Positions 1 through 8,136 of a stretch of 64,000 nucleotides of DNA are shown piece by piece. Origin of the DNA: Mycolicibacterium grossiae (lineage in GTDB: Bacteria; Actinomycetota; Actinomycetes; Mycobacteriales; Mycobacteriaceae); assembly GCF_008329645.1 (NCBI RefSeq), contig NZ_CP043474.1:62001-126000 (forward strand), in the 5' to 3' direction. The number at the start of each line of letters is the position of its first letter. Position 1 is the stretch's first letter. The position numbers and the translations under genes are program-made. The notes under the pieces were generated by a model. The model saw nothing but the letters and a program-made list of their open reading frames with translations, was not told the DNA's origin and did not search any database.

Positions 1-318
1 GCAGACCGTCGCGCCGGAGCACCATGCCTTCGCGCCGTCGAGCCGGACGCCGTCCGGACCGTCGGTCGCGGCGAGGACGGCGTCGGGCGCCTCGGCGGCC
101 CATACGCCCCACAGTTCACCGGCACCGCAGCCGCGGCCGCTCAGTTCGACGAGGATGGCCGCCGCGTCGGCATGCGCTTCGGCCAATCGTCCTGCTGCGA
201 CATCGATTTCGGTGAGCGACTCGAGCCGGGACCACCGCACCGCCGTGTCGCCGCCGCCGGGCACGGGCAGGTCCAGTGCGCCGTCTGCGAGCCAGCGTCG
301 CACGAGGTCGGCACTCAC
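1..318 (-). CDS. acyl-CoA dehydrogenase-like protein, 5' part (runs off the left edge)
   Basis: Translating the minus strand from a GTG gives 106 codons without a stop to the window edge. The GTG overlaps the TGA of the glycosyltransferase gene as GTGA, the usual sign of translational coupling. Near residue 70 there is a GELWGVWAAEAP stretch, and near residue 95 a DGAKAWCSGA stretch. The second resembles the 'DG.K.WCSGA' segment that precedes the FAD site in acyl-CoA dehydrogenases. Mycobacteria often pair such a dehydrogenase with a family 2 glycosyltransferase, so the neighbour supports the call. FAD-binding and catalytic residues lie outside the window. Substrate unknown. Because the start is GTG and the 3' end is missing, the gene is easily overlooked. 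Confidence 0.72.
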   Translation of the reverse strand, partial: MSADLVRRWLADGALDLPVPGGGDTAVRWSRLESLTEIDVAAGRLAEAHADAAAILVELSGRGCGAGELWGVWAAEAPDAVLAATDGPDGVRLDGAKAWCSGATVC

Positions 319-1043
319 GCCGGCTCCTCCTCCGCGGGGCGCTCGAGGGACTGCAGGTGGGTGGCGAACCCGCCGGCGGCGCGGCCCACCGGTCGTGCCG
401 ACGTCGCGACGGCGATGTCCACGGTGCGCGCGATGCGCGCCCCGACGGCGTCGAAGCGGTGCACGAGGTCGACGTCCTCGTGGACGGGCAGCGCGGCGAA
501 ACCACCGACGTTCCAATAGGCGTCGGCGCGGAAGCCCATGTTGGCGCCGTGCACGTGATCGTGTCCGCGACCGTCGGCGCGGAATTTCGCCCGGTAGGCC
601 GCGAGGTAGCGGCGGAGCACCTCGGCCGGCATGCGGCGCCGGTCGCGGATGCGGACCACGCCGAGGACGACGTCGGCGTCCGCGTCCAGTTGCCGCCGCA
701 GCCAGGAGCGGTCCACCGTGCTGTCCGCGTCGGTGGTGGCGAACCAGACCTGCGCGTCGCCCCAGCCGCGTTCCCGGTAGTTCTCGCGTGCACGCCGAAA
801 ACCCGCTGCGCGGGCGGCCCCGACGCACCGCACGTCCACCTCGACCGCGAGGACGTCCGCGCCGAATTCGTCGAGGACGGCGGCGGATCCGTCGGTGCAC
901 GCGTCGAGGACCACGACCACGGTCACGGGCACCGCGACGTCGCCGGCTGCCGTCAGCACCGAGCGCACGCACCGCGCGATGGTCGCCGCCTCGTCGTGGG
1001 CGGGGATGACCACCGCAATGCCGAGGATGCCCTGGGTCGTCAC
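315..1043 (-). CDS. family 2 glycosyltransferase (GT-A fold)
   Basis: Inverting glycosyltransferase that transfers a sugar from a nucleotide-sugar donor; acceptor unknown. From the chosen GTG the protein is 242 aa. It opens with the GT2 signature VVIPAHDEAATI, has a VVVLDACTDGS strand near residue 40 and a metal-binding acidic cluster TTDADS near residue 105, and ends with a conserved VHEDVDLVHR segment. An upstream in-frame start would add 23 arginine-rich residues that do not look like this fold, so the GTG just before the first strand is preferred; no strong Shine-Dalgarno decides it. The stop overlaps the start of the acyl-CoA dehydrogenase gene, so the two are co-transcribed. Confidence 0.85.
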   Translation of the reverse strand: MTTQGILGIAVVIPAHDEAATIARCVRSVLTAAGDVAVPVTVVVVLDACTDGSAAVLDEFGADVLAVEVDVRCVGAARAAGFRRARENYRERGWGDAQVWFATTDADSTVDRSWLRRQLDADADVVLGVVRIRDRRRMPAEVLRRYLAAYRAKFRADGRGHDHVHGANMGFRADAYWNVGGFAALPVHEDVDLVHRFDAVGARIARTVDIAVATSARPVGRAAGGFATHLQSLERPAEEEPA

Positions 1044-1134
1044 CCGGCGGCGCCGATGCAGAACCGTAGGGGCGTCACCAGGGCGGACTACCCCGCGCGT
1101 CCACCGCCGCAAACGTGCCGCGGCGCAGGCCGCC

Positions 1135-1160
1135 GGTTACGACCGTCCCGGCACGGGTAC
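1135..1160 (+). promoter_or_regulatory. SigF-like promoter
   Basis: GGTTA and GGGTAC are separated by exactly 15 bases, against the mycobacterial SigF pattern GTTT-N15-17-GGGTAT/C. It lies 50 bases before the small acidic protein gene and is one of several such patterns in the first 14 kb, where a SigF-type sigma factor is also encoded. Pattern match only. Confidence 0.5.
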
Positions 1161-1209
1161 CGCTGCGGCGTCGGCCGAGCAGCGCCGGCACGACGACGAG
1201 AGGGAGCCG

Positions 1210-1380
1210 ATGAGCCCACGAGACATCGAGCAGAGCGAAACCGACGTGGACGACGATCCGAAGGTCGCCTCCACACGTGCCAACGAGAACGACGACGGCG
1301 AGTACGTGGGCCGCACGACGGCCGACGACGACTTCGACGCCGGGGAGTCGGGCGCGGAGGCCCGGAGCGGGGATTCCTAG
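1210..1380 (+). CDS. small acidic hypothetical protein (56 aa)
   Basis: Opens with an ATG 6 bases after a GAGGGAG ribosome-binding site. The product is short, highly acidic (Asp, Glu) and Ser/Thr-rich, with no cysteine, signal peptide or membrane segment, so it is probably an intrinsically disordered cytoplasmic protein. No family recognised. A SigF-like promoter lies 50 bases upstream, as for the similar small genes at 10.4 and 14.1 kb, which suggests a general-stress or stationary-phase protein. Function unknown. Confidence 0.6.
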   Translation: MSPRDIEQSETDVDDDPKVASTRANENDDGEYVGRTTADDDFDAGESGAEARSGDS

Positions 1381-1410
1381 AGCGCGAACGCGTCAGCGCT
1401 TGGACTCGCG

Positions 1411-2430
1411 TCAGCGTTTGGACTTGGCCACCCGGGTGATCAACTTCCGGGTGGCCTTCTCCACGATGTTCTGGGCTTCGGCCATGTCGTCGATGCGCTC
1501 GGCCTTCTTCGCGGCCTTGGCGATCGTCAGCCCCTGCTCGTAGCCCTGCACCACGCGGGGGTCGACGTAGGAGGCCCGGGCGACGGCCGGCGTGTTGCCC
1601 AGCCCCTCGGAAACCTCCTTCATGACCGCGGATTCGACGCGCTTGATCACCTTCTTCGACACCGGCGGGTCGGCGTCGACGAAGGCCTCCGCGGCCAGCA
1701 CGGTGCCGTGCCAGGTGCGCAGGTCCTTGACCGAGTAGTCCCGGCCCACCATCTCCTTGAAGCGGGCGTTGAGATCGTCGGCGTGGATGTCCGCCCACCC
1801 ATTGACGGTGCGGCACACCAGGAAGCGCTCCGCGCTCCCCTCCCGGCGCAGCAGCGCCTTCGACGCCCGGACGATCTCGGGGTCCTCGATCTCCAGGGTG
1901 CGACGCACACCGCTCTTGGCGGGATAGTCGAATTCGACGGCGTCCTTGCGGACCTTGACGTGGTCGCACAGCAGCGTCGCGATGCCGTAGGACTCGTTCT
2001 CGGTGGCGTACTGCTCACCCCCGGCACGGAAGTACCCGCGGTCCAGCAGGTGCAGGGCGAGCGCTAGCACCCGGTCGCGTTCGAGTCCCTTGCCGCGCAG
2101 GTCCTCGGCGACGTGCGCCCGCCATTCGGGCAGACGCGTGGACATCCGCAGGACGCGGTCGAACTTCTCCTCCGCCCGCTCCTCCTGCCACTGCTGGTGG
2201 TAGAGGTACTGCCGCCGTCCGGCGGCATCGGTGCCGACGGCCTGGATGTGCCCGTTGCGGTGCGGGCTGATCCACACCTTCTTCCAGGCCGGCGGAATCA
2301 CCAATTCCTTGATGCGGGTGAGGTCCTCGTCGGCGATCGGCTCGCCCTTCGGGCCGCGGTAGGAGAATCCCTTACCCGCACGTTTGCGCGTGATGCCCGG
2401 TGTGGTCACCACGCTGCGACGCAGTTTCAC
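1411..2430 (-). CDS. DNA topoisomerase IB (poxvirus/Deinococcus type)
   Basis: Type IB topoisomerase of 339 aa, which relaxes supercoils by transient 3'-phosphotyrosine nicking. The catalytic set aligns one for one with Deinococcus TopIB as I recall it: Arg135, Lys172 (in DYPAKSG), Arg238 (in DLRTWHGT), Asn279 where poxvirus enzymes have His, and the nucleophile Tyr288 (in RASYVDP). The basic Lys/Arg-rich C-terminus is typical. The start is GTG, supported by AGGAG 5-9 bases upstream, and that Shine-Dalgarno lies within the end of the DUF2945 gene, so the two are probably one operon. Type IB enzymes are found in fast growers but not in M. tuberculosis. Confidence 0.92.
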   Translation of the reverse strand: MKLRRSVVTTPGITRKRAGKGFSYRGPKGEPIADEDLTRIKELVIPPAWKKVWISPHRNGHIQAVGTDAAGRRQYLYHQQWQEERAEEKFDRVLRMSTRLPEWRAHVAEDLRGKGLERDRVLALALHLLDRGYFRAGGEQYATENESYGIATLLCDHVKVRKDAVEFDYPAKSGVRRTLEIEDPEIVRASKALLRREGSAERFLVCRTVNGWADIHADDLNARFKEMVGRDYSVKDLRTWHGTVLAAEAFVDADPPVSKKVIKRVESAVMKEVSEGLGNTPAVARASYVDPRVVQGYEQGLTIAKAAKKAERIDDMAEAQNIVEKATRKLITRVAKSKR

Positions 2431-2437
2431 CCAACTC

Positions 2438-2650
2438 CTACTTCTTCTTCAGGGCACCCGGCTTGTGGACGGCGTCGTTGCCACTCTTCTCGCTCTTGAC
2501 CCGGTACTGGGGGTCGTCGGAGCTGGCCTTCACCGTGCGTCCGGCCGCCTCGGTGTCCTTGGTGATCTTCTCCTCCACGGTGCCCTTCGCGGTGCTGCCG
2601 TGGCTCTTCCACTCGACGTGGTCGCCCTTCTTGAATTCCTTGTCACTCAT
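2438..2650 (-). CDS. DUF2945 (hypervirulence-associated TUDOR-like) protein
   Basis: A 70-aa hydrophilic protein. The N-terminal KKGDHVEWKSHG, the central TVEEKIT and the later YRVKSEKSGNDAVHKP match the small DUF2945 family, predicted to form an SH3/Tudor-like barrel. ATG start with AGGAG 4-8 bases upstream; a start six codons earlier lacks a Shine-Dalgarno. The stop is 7 bases before the topoisomerase GTG, so the pair is likely co-transcribed. A weak SigF-like promoter lies just upstream. Biochemical role unknown. Confidence 0.82.
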   Translation of the reverse strand: MSDKEFKKGDHVEWKSHGSTAKGTVEEKITKDTEAAGRTVKASSDDPQYRVKSEKSGNDAVHKPGALKKK

Positions 2651-2660
2651 GGCGCTCCTA

Positions 2661-2685
2661 GTACCCACTGTCGCGGAGAACGAAC
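2661..2685 (-). promoter_or_regulatory. weak SigF-like promoter before the DUF2945/topoisomerase pair
   Basis: On the minus strand GTTC, 15 bases, then GGGTAC. The -10 ends only 10 bases before the ATG, which would place the transcription start inside the Shine-Dalgarno. This makes it the least convincing of the SigF-like patterns in the window. Confidence 0.3.
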
Positions 2686-2689
2686 GCGC

Positions 2690-3226
2690 TCAGAGGCACT
2701 TCGCCGCCTCGGTCAGCTCGGTGTTCATGTTGCGCCCCATCATCCTCAGCGCAGCGTCCCCGAGGTCGTCGTAGATGTGGGCCACCGCGTCGGGCGGGAC
2801 GATCATGTCGAGGTGCCGGATGTACCCGTCGAGCGCGCTGTAGAGGATGCACTGCTCGGTGACCTGACCGGTCAGGATCACGCACTTGGTCTCCAAGCGG
2901 CCCAGCAGGTAGCCCAGCGGCGTCGCATAGAAGGCGCTGTGGCGCACCTTGGTCAGGAAGGTGCAGTCTTCGCTCGGGGCGATCGGCTCGATGAGGTCGG
3001 GGCGCGCGCCGTCGAGCGCCTGGCGAACCAGGTCACCGCGGTCGGCGGTGAAGTCGCCCCGGTTGTCGTTGACGTAGATGAGGTCGACGTCCGGCCGCTC
3101 CCGTGCGCGTCGGATGAGGTCCGCCATCGGGTCGACGATCTTGGCGACGTTGTCGGCCAGCGGCTCGGCGTCGGGATGGTCGTAGGTGTTCAACATGTCG
3201 ATGACGAGTAGCGCGGTCTTGCTCAT
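2690..3226 (-). CDS. isochorismatase-fold cysteine hydrolase
   Basis: A 178-aa member of the isochorismatase/nicotinamidase-like superfamily. The catalytic triad is visible: Asp in ALLVIDML near residue 10, Lys in TFLTKVRHSAF near residue 85, and Cys in GQVTEQCILYSA near residue 120. The cis-peptide region before Cys (VILTGQVTEQ) is normal. The start is the ATG of MSKTALLVIDML; upstream in-frame residues are Arg-rich and unlike the family. It lies 39 bases upstream of the DUF2945 gene on the same strand. Substrate cannot be told from sequence; nicotinamide or other amides are possible. Confidence 0.87.
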   Translation of the reverse strand: MSKTALLVIDMLNTYDHPDAEPLADNVAKIVDPMADLIRRARERPDVDLIYVNDNRGDFTADRGDLVRQALDGARPDLIEPIAPSEDCTFLTKVRHSAFYATPLGYLLGRLETKCVILTGQVTEQCILYSALDGYIRHLDMIVPPDAVAHIYDDLGDAALRMMGRNMNTELTEAAKCL

Positions 3227-3373
3227 GGACCAGCAGGTACCCGCCGTTCGACGACTCATGCCCCTGTCGCGTCGGGTCGCGCGTGGCCGGTGCGGGACCG
3301 GCGACGGCGGTGCGGCGTAACGCACCGAGCCCGACGATCACGGCAACGGCCCGGGGTGGGTAACGTCACACCG

Positions 3374-4738
3374 GTGGACTTCATCTCGCCGACCGACTCG
3401 CTGTTCCTCGTGGGCGAGACACGGGAGCACCCGATGCACGTCGCGGGGCTGCAGCTGTTCGAACCGCCGGCCGACGCGGGTCCCGACTACGTCCGCGACC
3501 TCCACCGGACGATGGTCGAGAACGACGATTTCCAGCCAACTTTCAGGAAGCACCCGGGCCGGTTGCTGGGAGCGGTGTCGAATCTGACGTGGGCCTACGA
3601 CGACGACGTCGACCTCGACTACCACCTGCGCCGCTCGGCGCTGCCCCGCCCCGGACGCATTCGCGAACTCCTCGAGCTGACCTCGCGCATGCACGGCACG
3701 CTGCTCGACCGGCACCGGCCGCTGTGGGAAACCCACGTCATCGAAGGGCTCGCCGACGGGCGGTTCGCGCTCTACGTCAAGTTCCATCACTCGCTGATCG
3801 ACGGCGTATCGGCGCAACGCCTGCTGATGCGTTCACTCACCCCGGACGCCGACGACCGCAATCCCCAGATCGCCTGGACGTTGAAGCCGCGCAAGCGCAC
3901 CTCGACTGAGGTGCAACGCGTTTCGCCGTTGCGTGCCGTCGCGGGTACCGCCGGCTCGATGCTGTCCCTGGCACCGACCAGCGTCGCGCTGGCTCGGGCC
4001 GCGCTGCTGGAGCAGCAGCTGACGCTGCCCTTCCGGGCGCCGCGCACCATGTTCAACGTGCCGATCGGCGGTGCCCGCCGCGTCGCCGCGCAGTCCTGGC
4101 CGCTGGCCCGCATCCGCGGCGTGAAGGCCGCGACGGGCGCCACGATCAACGACGTCGTCCTGGCGATGTGCGCGGGCGCCCTGCGCGCCTACCTCAGCGA
4201 GCAGGACGCGCTGCCCGACGCGCCGCTGGTGGCCATGGTGCCGGTCAGCCTGCGGGGCGAGGACGAGCAGGACGCCGGCGGCAACATGGTGGGCACCATC
4301 CTGTGCAACCTCGCGACGCACCTGGAGGATCCCGCCCGGCGCCTCGACGCGATCAGCACCTCGATGCGCGACAACAAGCGGGTGTTCGCCGAACTGCCGC
4401 GCACCCAGGCACTCGCCCTGTCGGCGTTCCTGGTCTCCGGCATCGCCCTGAACCTGGTGCCGGGCTTCGTCTCGTCGGCCCCACCGCCGTTCAACATCGT
4501 GATCTCGAACGTGCCGGGCGCGCGGGAACCCATGTACTGGAACGGCGCCCGGCTGGACGGCAACTACCCGTTCTCCATCGCCCTGGACGGTCAGGCGCTG
4601 AACATCACGTTGACCAACAACGCCGACAACCTCGACTTCGGGCTGGTCGGCTGCCGGCGCAGCGTGCCGCACCTGCAGCGACTGCTCGGGCACCTCGAGG
4701 ACTCCCTGGCTGCGCTCGAAGTGGCGGTCGGCGCCTGA
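3374..4738 (+). CDS. wax ester synthase/diacylglycerol acyltransferase (WS/DGAT, Tgs-type)
   Basis: A 454-aa acyltransferase that makes triacylglycerol or wax esters from acyl-CoA. The catalytic motif HHxxxDG is present as HHSLIDG (about residues 138-144), followed by the family's PLWE block upstream, a SLR block and the C-terminal NVPG block (NIVISNVPGAREPMYW). The start is taken as the GTG before DFISPTDSLF, since family members begin just before this 'PTD..F' segment; a GTG six codons upstream is possible. Mycobacteria carry many paralogues for storage lipid, so the specific Tgs number is not assigned. Confidence 0.9.
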   Translation: MDFISPTDSLFLVGETREHPMHVAGLQLFEPPADAGPDYVRDLHRTMVENDDFQPTFRKHPGRLLGAVSNLTWAYDDDVDLDYHLRRSALPRPGRIRELLELTSRMHGTLLDRHRPLWETHVIEGLADGRFALYVKFHHSLIDGVSAQRLLMRSLTPDADDRNPQIAWTLKPRKRTSTEVQRVSPLRAVAGTAGSMLSLAPTSVALARAALLEQQLTLPFRAPRTMFNVPIGGARRVAAQSWPLARIRGVKAATGATINDVVLAMCAGALRAYLSEQDALPDAPLVAMVPVSLRGEDEQDAGGNMVGTILCNLATHLEDPARRLDAISTSMRDNKRVFAELPRTQALALSAFLVSGIALNLVPGFVSSAPPPFNIVISNVPGAREPMYWNGARLDGNYPFSIALDGQALNITLTNNADNLDFGLVGCRRSVPHLQRLLGHLEDSLAALEVAVGA

Positions 4739-4751
4739 GCGGGGCGGCCCG

Positions 4752-5030
4752 GTGAGTCACGGCCTCTACGACCGGTGCGAATGCGGCCACCGGCATCCGG
4801 AACACTCGCTGTTCGGCATCTGCCACGGCTGCCTCGACTGTCCGGTCGAGGTCCACCCCATGGACGACGAGCCGACCGCCGAAGACCCCGACGACCCCGA
4901 AGACGGCCACCCCGGGGACGACGCCGAGGACGAGGACGAGCCCGAAGACGAGCACCCCTACCGGCCGTGCGCCTGCACGCGCTTCCGTCTCGTCGAGACC
5001 GACGAGACGGAAGGCACGCCGGCACCCTGA
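4752..5030 (+). CDS. small Cys/His-rich acidic protein (putative zinc-binding)
   Basis: A 92-aa protein starting at GTG, 13 bases after the acyltransferase stop. CECGHRHPEHS and ICHGCLDC near the N-terminus, together with CACTRFR near the end, suggest a metal-binding knuckle with paired Cys and His residues. The middle (about residues 37-70) is almost all Asp, Glu, Pro and Gly and is probably disordered. Similar 'CxCGH..H....C..C.C' mini-domains occur in actinobacterial and mycobacteriophage proteins. Function unknown; the tight spacing suggests co-transcription with the acyltransferase. Confidence 0.6.
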   Translation: MSHGLYDRCECGHRHPEHSLFGICHGCLDCPVEVHPMDDEPTAEDPDDPEDGHPGDDAEDEDEPEDEHPYRPCACTRFRLVETDETEGTPAP

Positions 5031-5042
5031 GGGTCGGTGCGG

Positions 5043-6281
5043 CTAGGCCTTGCCGAATGCCAGCGCCACGTTGTGGCCGCCGAAGCCGAAACTGGTGCTC
5101 ACCGCATGGCGGTAGTCGCCGCGGCGCGGCTCGCCGGCCACGACGTCGAGGTCGACGCGGTCGTCGAGGTGGCGCAGGTTCAGCGTCGGTGGGACGACGC
5201 CGTCGCGCAGCGCGAGCACGGTGAGCGCCGCCTCGATGGCCCCGGAGCCGCCCAGCGCGTGACCGAGCGCGGCCTTCGACGCGTACACCGCCGGGCGGTG
5301 GCTGCCGAACACCTTCCCCAGGGCCGTCGCCTCGGTGAGATCGCCCTCGACGGTGCCCGCGGCGTGGGCGTTGACGTGGTCGACGTCGGTCGGCGCCAGG
5401 CCGGCCATCTCCAGCGTGCGGGTGATGGCGTAGGCCTGCTGTTCGGCGTCGGGGTTGGCGCGGAAGGCGTCGTAGCCGTCCGACGTCATCGCCCCACCGA
5501 GCACCCGGGCGAGCACTCGCGCCCCGCGGGCCTTCGCGTGCTGCTCGGTCTCCATGATGAGGATGGCGCCACCCTCGCCGAGCACCATGCCGGTGCGGTC
5601 GCGGTCGAACGGCTTGCACGCCGCGGCCGGATCGGCGTCGTCGGTGGCCAGCACGCCGTCGAGCTGGCCGTAGGCGGAGATGGGGACGCCCTCGAGTTTG
5701 GCCTCCACCCCACCGCACACCACGACGTCGGCGTCGCCGAAGGCGATGTTGCGCCACGCCTGCGCGATGGCGGCCGCGCCCGAGGAGTCACCGGTGAGCG
5801 GCGCCGTCACCCCGGCCCGCGCGCCGCGCTCCAGGCCGACCGCAGCCGCGGGACCGTTCGGCATGAACATCTGCACGGCCAGCGGCGAGACCGCCTTGAG
5901 GCCCCGCTGCCGCATCTCGTGATAGGCGATGATGATGTCCTCGGTGGAGCCGAGACCGGTCCCCACCGTGACGCCGAGGCGGGCGGTGTCCACCTCGGGC
6001 GACCCGCAGTCCGCCCAGGCCCGGCGACTCAGCACCACGGCCATCTTCTGCAGGAACGACAGCCGGCGGAGTTCGACGCGCGTCAGGTCGGCCTCGACGT
6101 CCTCCACCAGCTGACCGCCGATCCGCGACGGCAGTTCCAGCCCGTCGAGGTTGTCGGCTTCCAACGGACGGATGCCGCTGCGGCCGTCCAGCAGCGCGGT
6201 CCAGGTGTCCTCGGCCTGCGCGGCGAGCGACGTCGTCATCGCGACACCGGTGATGACGACATCGGGCAGTGGGCCCAGCAT
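5043..6281 (-). CDS. KasA/FabF-like beta-ketoacyl-ACP synthase lacking the catalytic cysteine
   Basis: A 412-aa thiolase-fold protein, close in length to KasA (416 aa). The thiolase-fold landmarks are clear: His306 in VNAHAAGT, Lys336 in ASKAALGH, His341, and the C-terminal SFGFGGHNVALAFG. The nucleophile position is different: where KasA has 'SACSSG' this protein reads TGDSSG, putting Asp165 in place of Cys. It should therefore be unable to form an acyl-enzyme, but may still decarboxylate malonyl-ACP or act as a chain-length-factor-like partner. The ATG is supported by GAGAGGCGG upstream. Divergent from the aldehyde oxidoreductase operon across a 229-base promoter region. Confidence 0.88.
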   Translation of the reverse strand: MLGPLPDVVITGVAMTTSLAAQAEDTWTALLDGRSGIRPLEADNLDGLELPSRIGGQLVEDVEADLTRVELRRLSFLQKMAVVLSRRAWADCGSPEVDTARLGVTVGTGLGSTEDIIIAYHEMRQRGLKAVSPLAVQMFMPNGPAAAVGLERGARAGVTAPLTGDSSGAAAIAQAWRNIAFGDADVVVCGGVEAKLEGVPISAYGQLDGVLATDDADPAAACKPFDRDRTGMVLGEGGAILIMETEQHAKARGARVLARVLGGAMTSDGYDAFRANPDAEQQAYAITRTLEMAGLAPTDVDHVNAHAAGTVEGDLTEATALGKVFGSHRPAVYASKAALGHALGGSGAIEAALTVLALRDGVVPPTLNLRHLDDRVDLDVVAGEPRRGDYRHAVSTSFGFGGHNVALAFGKA

Positions 6282-6510
6282 CTCGGAACCGCCTCTCTGC
6301 TGTTCGCGACTCGTCCGACGATGTGGCGATTCTAGTGTCGGGCCTGACGGCGGCGACGGCCACGTCGGTGCGGACGCGGGCCGCAACCGCGTCACATATG
6401 ACTTCGCTGTGCGTTTCCGGCACGCCCCACCGACCCTCACTATGTTGGATCGCAGGCGCAGCCCCCGCCTTCCCACAGCCCGTGCAACCCCCGCCAGAAG
6501 GGTGCTTGCC

Positions 6511-7161
6511 ATGCCAGCTTCCTCGCCCCAGCCCGTAGATCGACCGGACGTCGAACCCACGGCCCGGTCCCTGCCGCATCTGAATCGCCGCACCTTCGTC
6601 GGCGCCTCCGTCGCCGCCGGCGGCGCCGTCACCGTCCTGCCGCTGCTCGGCGGGTGCGCCGACGACGCTCCCGAGGCCGCGTCGACCACCACCAGGGTGC
6701 GAATGCGGATCAATGGCACCGACCGCGAGATCGACGTCGACAACCGGACGTCACTGATCGACATGCTCCGCGAGCGCGCCGGACTGACCGGCACCAAGAA
6801 GGGCTGCGACCAGGGCGCGTGCGGCGCGTGCACCATCCACGTCGACGGGCGCCGGGTGAACGCCTGCCTGACGCTCGCGGTGATGCACGACGGCGCGGAG
6901 ATCACCACGGTCGAGGGCCTGGAGCGCAACGGCAGGCTGCACCCCCTGCAGCAGGCGTTCATCGACCGCGACGCCATGCAGTGCGGCTACTGCACCCCCG
7001 GGCAGATCATGTCCGGGATCGGGTGCATCCGCGAACAGCGCGCCTCCTCGCCCGAGGAGATCCGGGAGTGGATGAGCGGCAACATCTGTCGCTGCGGCGC
7101 CTACACCAACATCGTCGCCGCCATCGGCAGCGTCGCCGCCACCGGCGAGCAGGGCGCCTGA
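6511..7161 (+). CDS. aldehyde oxidoreductase iron-sulfur subunit (PaoA/YagT-like), Tat-exported
   Basis: A 216-aa small subunit of a xanthine-oxidase-family enzyme, carrying two [2Fe-2S] clusters. The plant-type ferredoxin motif is GCDQGACGACTIHVDG, and the second cluster is CGYCTPGQ with ICRCGAY. The N-terminus has a twin-arginine signal (NRRTFVGAS, about residues 27-35) and a hydrophobic stretch ending LLGGC, a possible lipobox, so the complex may be a Tat-exported lipoprotein. The ATG has an AGAAGGG Shine-Dalgarno. The next gene starts four bases after the stop. Confidence 0.92.
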   Translation: MPASSPQPVDRPDVEPTARSLPHLNRRTFVGASVAAGGAVTVLPLLGGCADDAPEAASTTTRVRMRINGTDREIDVDNRTSLIDMLRERAGLTGTKKGCDQGACGACTIHVDGRRVNACLTLAVMHDGAEITTVEGLERNGRLHPLQQAFIDRDAMQCGYCTPGQIMSGIGCIREQRASSPEEIREWMSGNICRCGAYTNIVAAIGSVAATGEQGA

Positions 7162-7164
7162 GCC

Positions 7165-8136
7165 GTGTTCCCCTTCACCTTCCACCGCGCCGCCGACGAG
7201 GCCGACGCCATGGCAGCCGGCCGCGCCGGCGGCCGCTTCGTGGCCGGCGGCACCACGCTGATCGACCTCATGCGGGAGACCGTCGAGCGGCCCGAGCGGG
7301 TCGTCGACATCAACGCCCTGCCCTATGGCGACGTCGACGTGACGCCTCGACGGCTGCGCGTCGGGGCGTTGGTGCGCATGGCCGACCTCGCCGCGCACCC
7401 CGACGTCCGCCGCGACTACCCGGTGATCAGTCAGGCGCTCGAGCTGAGCGCCTCGGCGCAGCTGCGCAACATGGCCTCGATCGGCGGCAACCTGATGCAG
7501 CGGCCGCGCTGCCTGTACTTCCGCGACGTCACCGCCGCGTGCAACCGCCGCGACCCGGGCAGCGGCTGCCCCGCCATCGACGGACGCAACCGGACCCACG
7601 CCATCCTGGGCACCAGCTCGTCGTGCATCGCCACGCACCCGTCGGACCTGGCGGTCGCCCTGGTGGCCCTCGACGCGAGCGTCATCACGCGCGACGGCGA
7701 CGGTGAGCGCACGACGCCGGTCGCGGCCTTCTTCCGGCTGCCCGGCGACACCCCCGACCGCGAACACGACCTCGCGCCGGGTGCGCTCATCACGGCGATC
7801 GAGGTGCCCCGCGTGGCGGGCCGGTCCGGCTACCTCAAGGTGCGCGACCGGGAGTCCTACGAGTTCGCGATCGCCTCGGCCGCGGCGGCGCTCGACGTGC
7901 GTGGTGGCGTCATCGCCTCGGCACGGGTCGCCGCCGGTGGGGTCGGCACCGTCCCGTGGCGGCTGCCGGCCGTGGAACGGGCCCTCACCGGCAAGCCCGC
8001 CACCGCCGAGGTGATCCGCGCGGCGTCGGCCCGGGCCGCCGACGGTGCCCGGCCGGCGTCGGAGAACGGGTTCAAGGTGGAGTTGCTCCGGCGCACCGTG
8101 GAACGGCAACTCGCGATCCTGGCGGGGCTGGCGTGA
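7165..8136 (+). CDS. aldehyde oxidoreductase FAD subunit (PaoB/YagS-like)
   Basis: A 323-aa medium subunit starting at GTG. FAD-binding motifs are visible: RFVAGGTTLIDLM near residue 30 and ASIGGNLMQRPRC near residue 110. The Cys-rich insert after the second motif (PRCLYFRD...CNRR...GSGC) matches the extra [4Fe-4S] site described for E. coli PaoB, so electrons probably pass from the molybdenum subunit through the [2Fe-2S] clusters to FAD. No own signal peptide; such subunits are exported together with the Tat-tagged small subunit. Its stop overlaps the next GTG. Confidence 0.9.
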   Translation: MFPFTFHRAADEADAMAAGRAGGRFVAGGTTLIDLMRETVERPERVVDINALPYGDVDVTPRRLRVGALVRMADLAAHPDVRRDYPVISQALELSASAQLRNMASIGGNLMQRPRCLYFRDVTAACNRRDPGSGCPAIDGRNRTHAILGTSSSCIATHPSDLAVALVALDASVITRDGDGERTTPVAAFFRLPGDTPDREHDLAPGALITAIEVPRVAGRSGYLKVRDRESYEFAIASAAAALDVRGGVIASARVAAGGVGTVPWRLPAVERALTGKPATAEVIRAASARAADGARPASENGFKVELLRRTVERQLAILAGLA

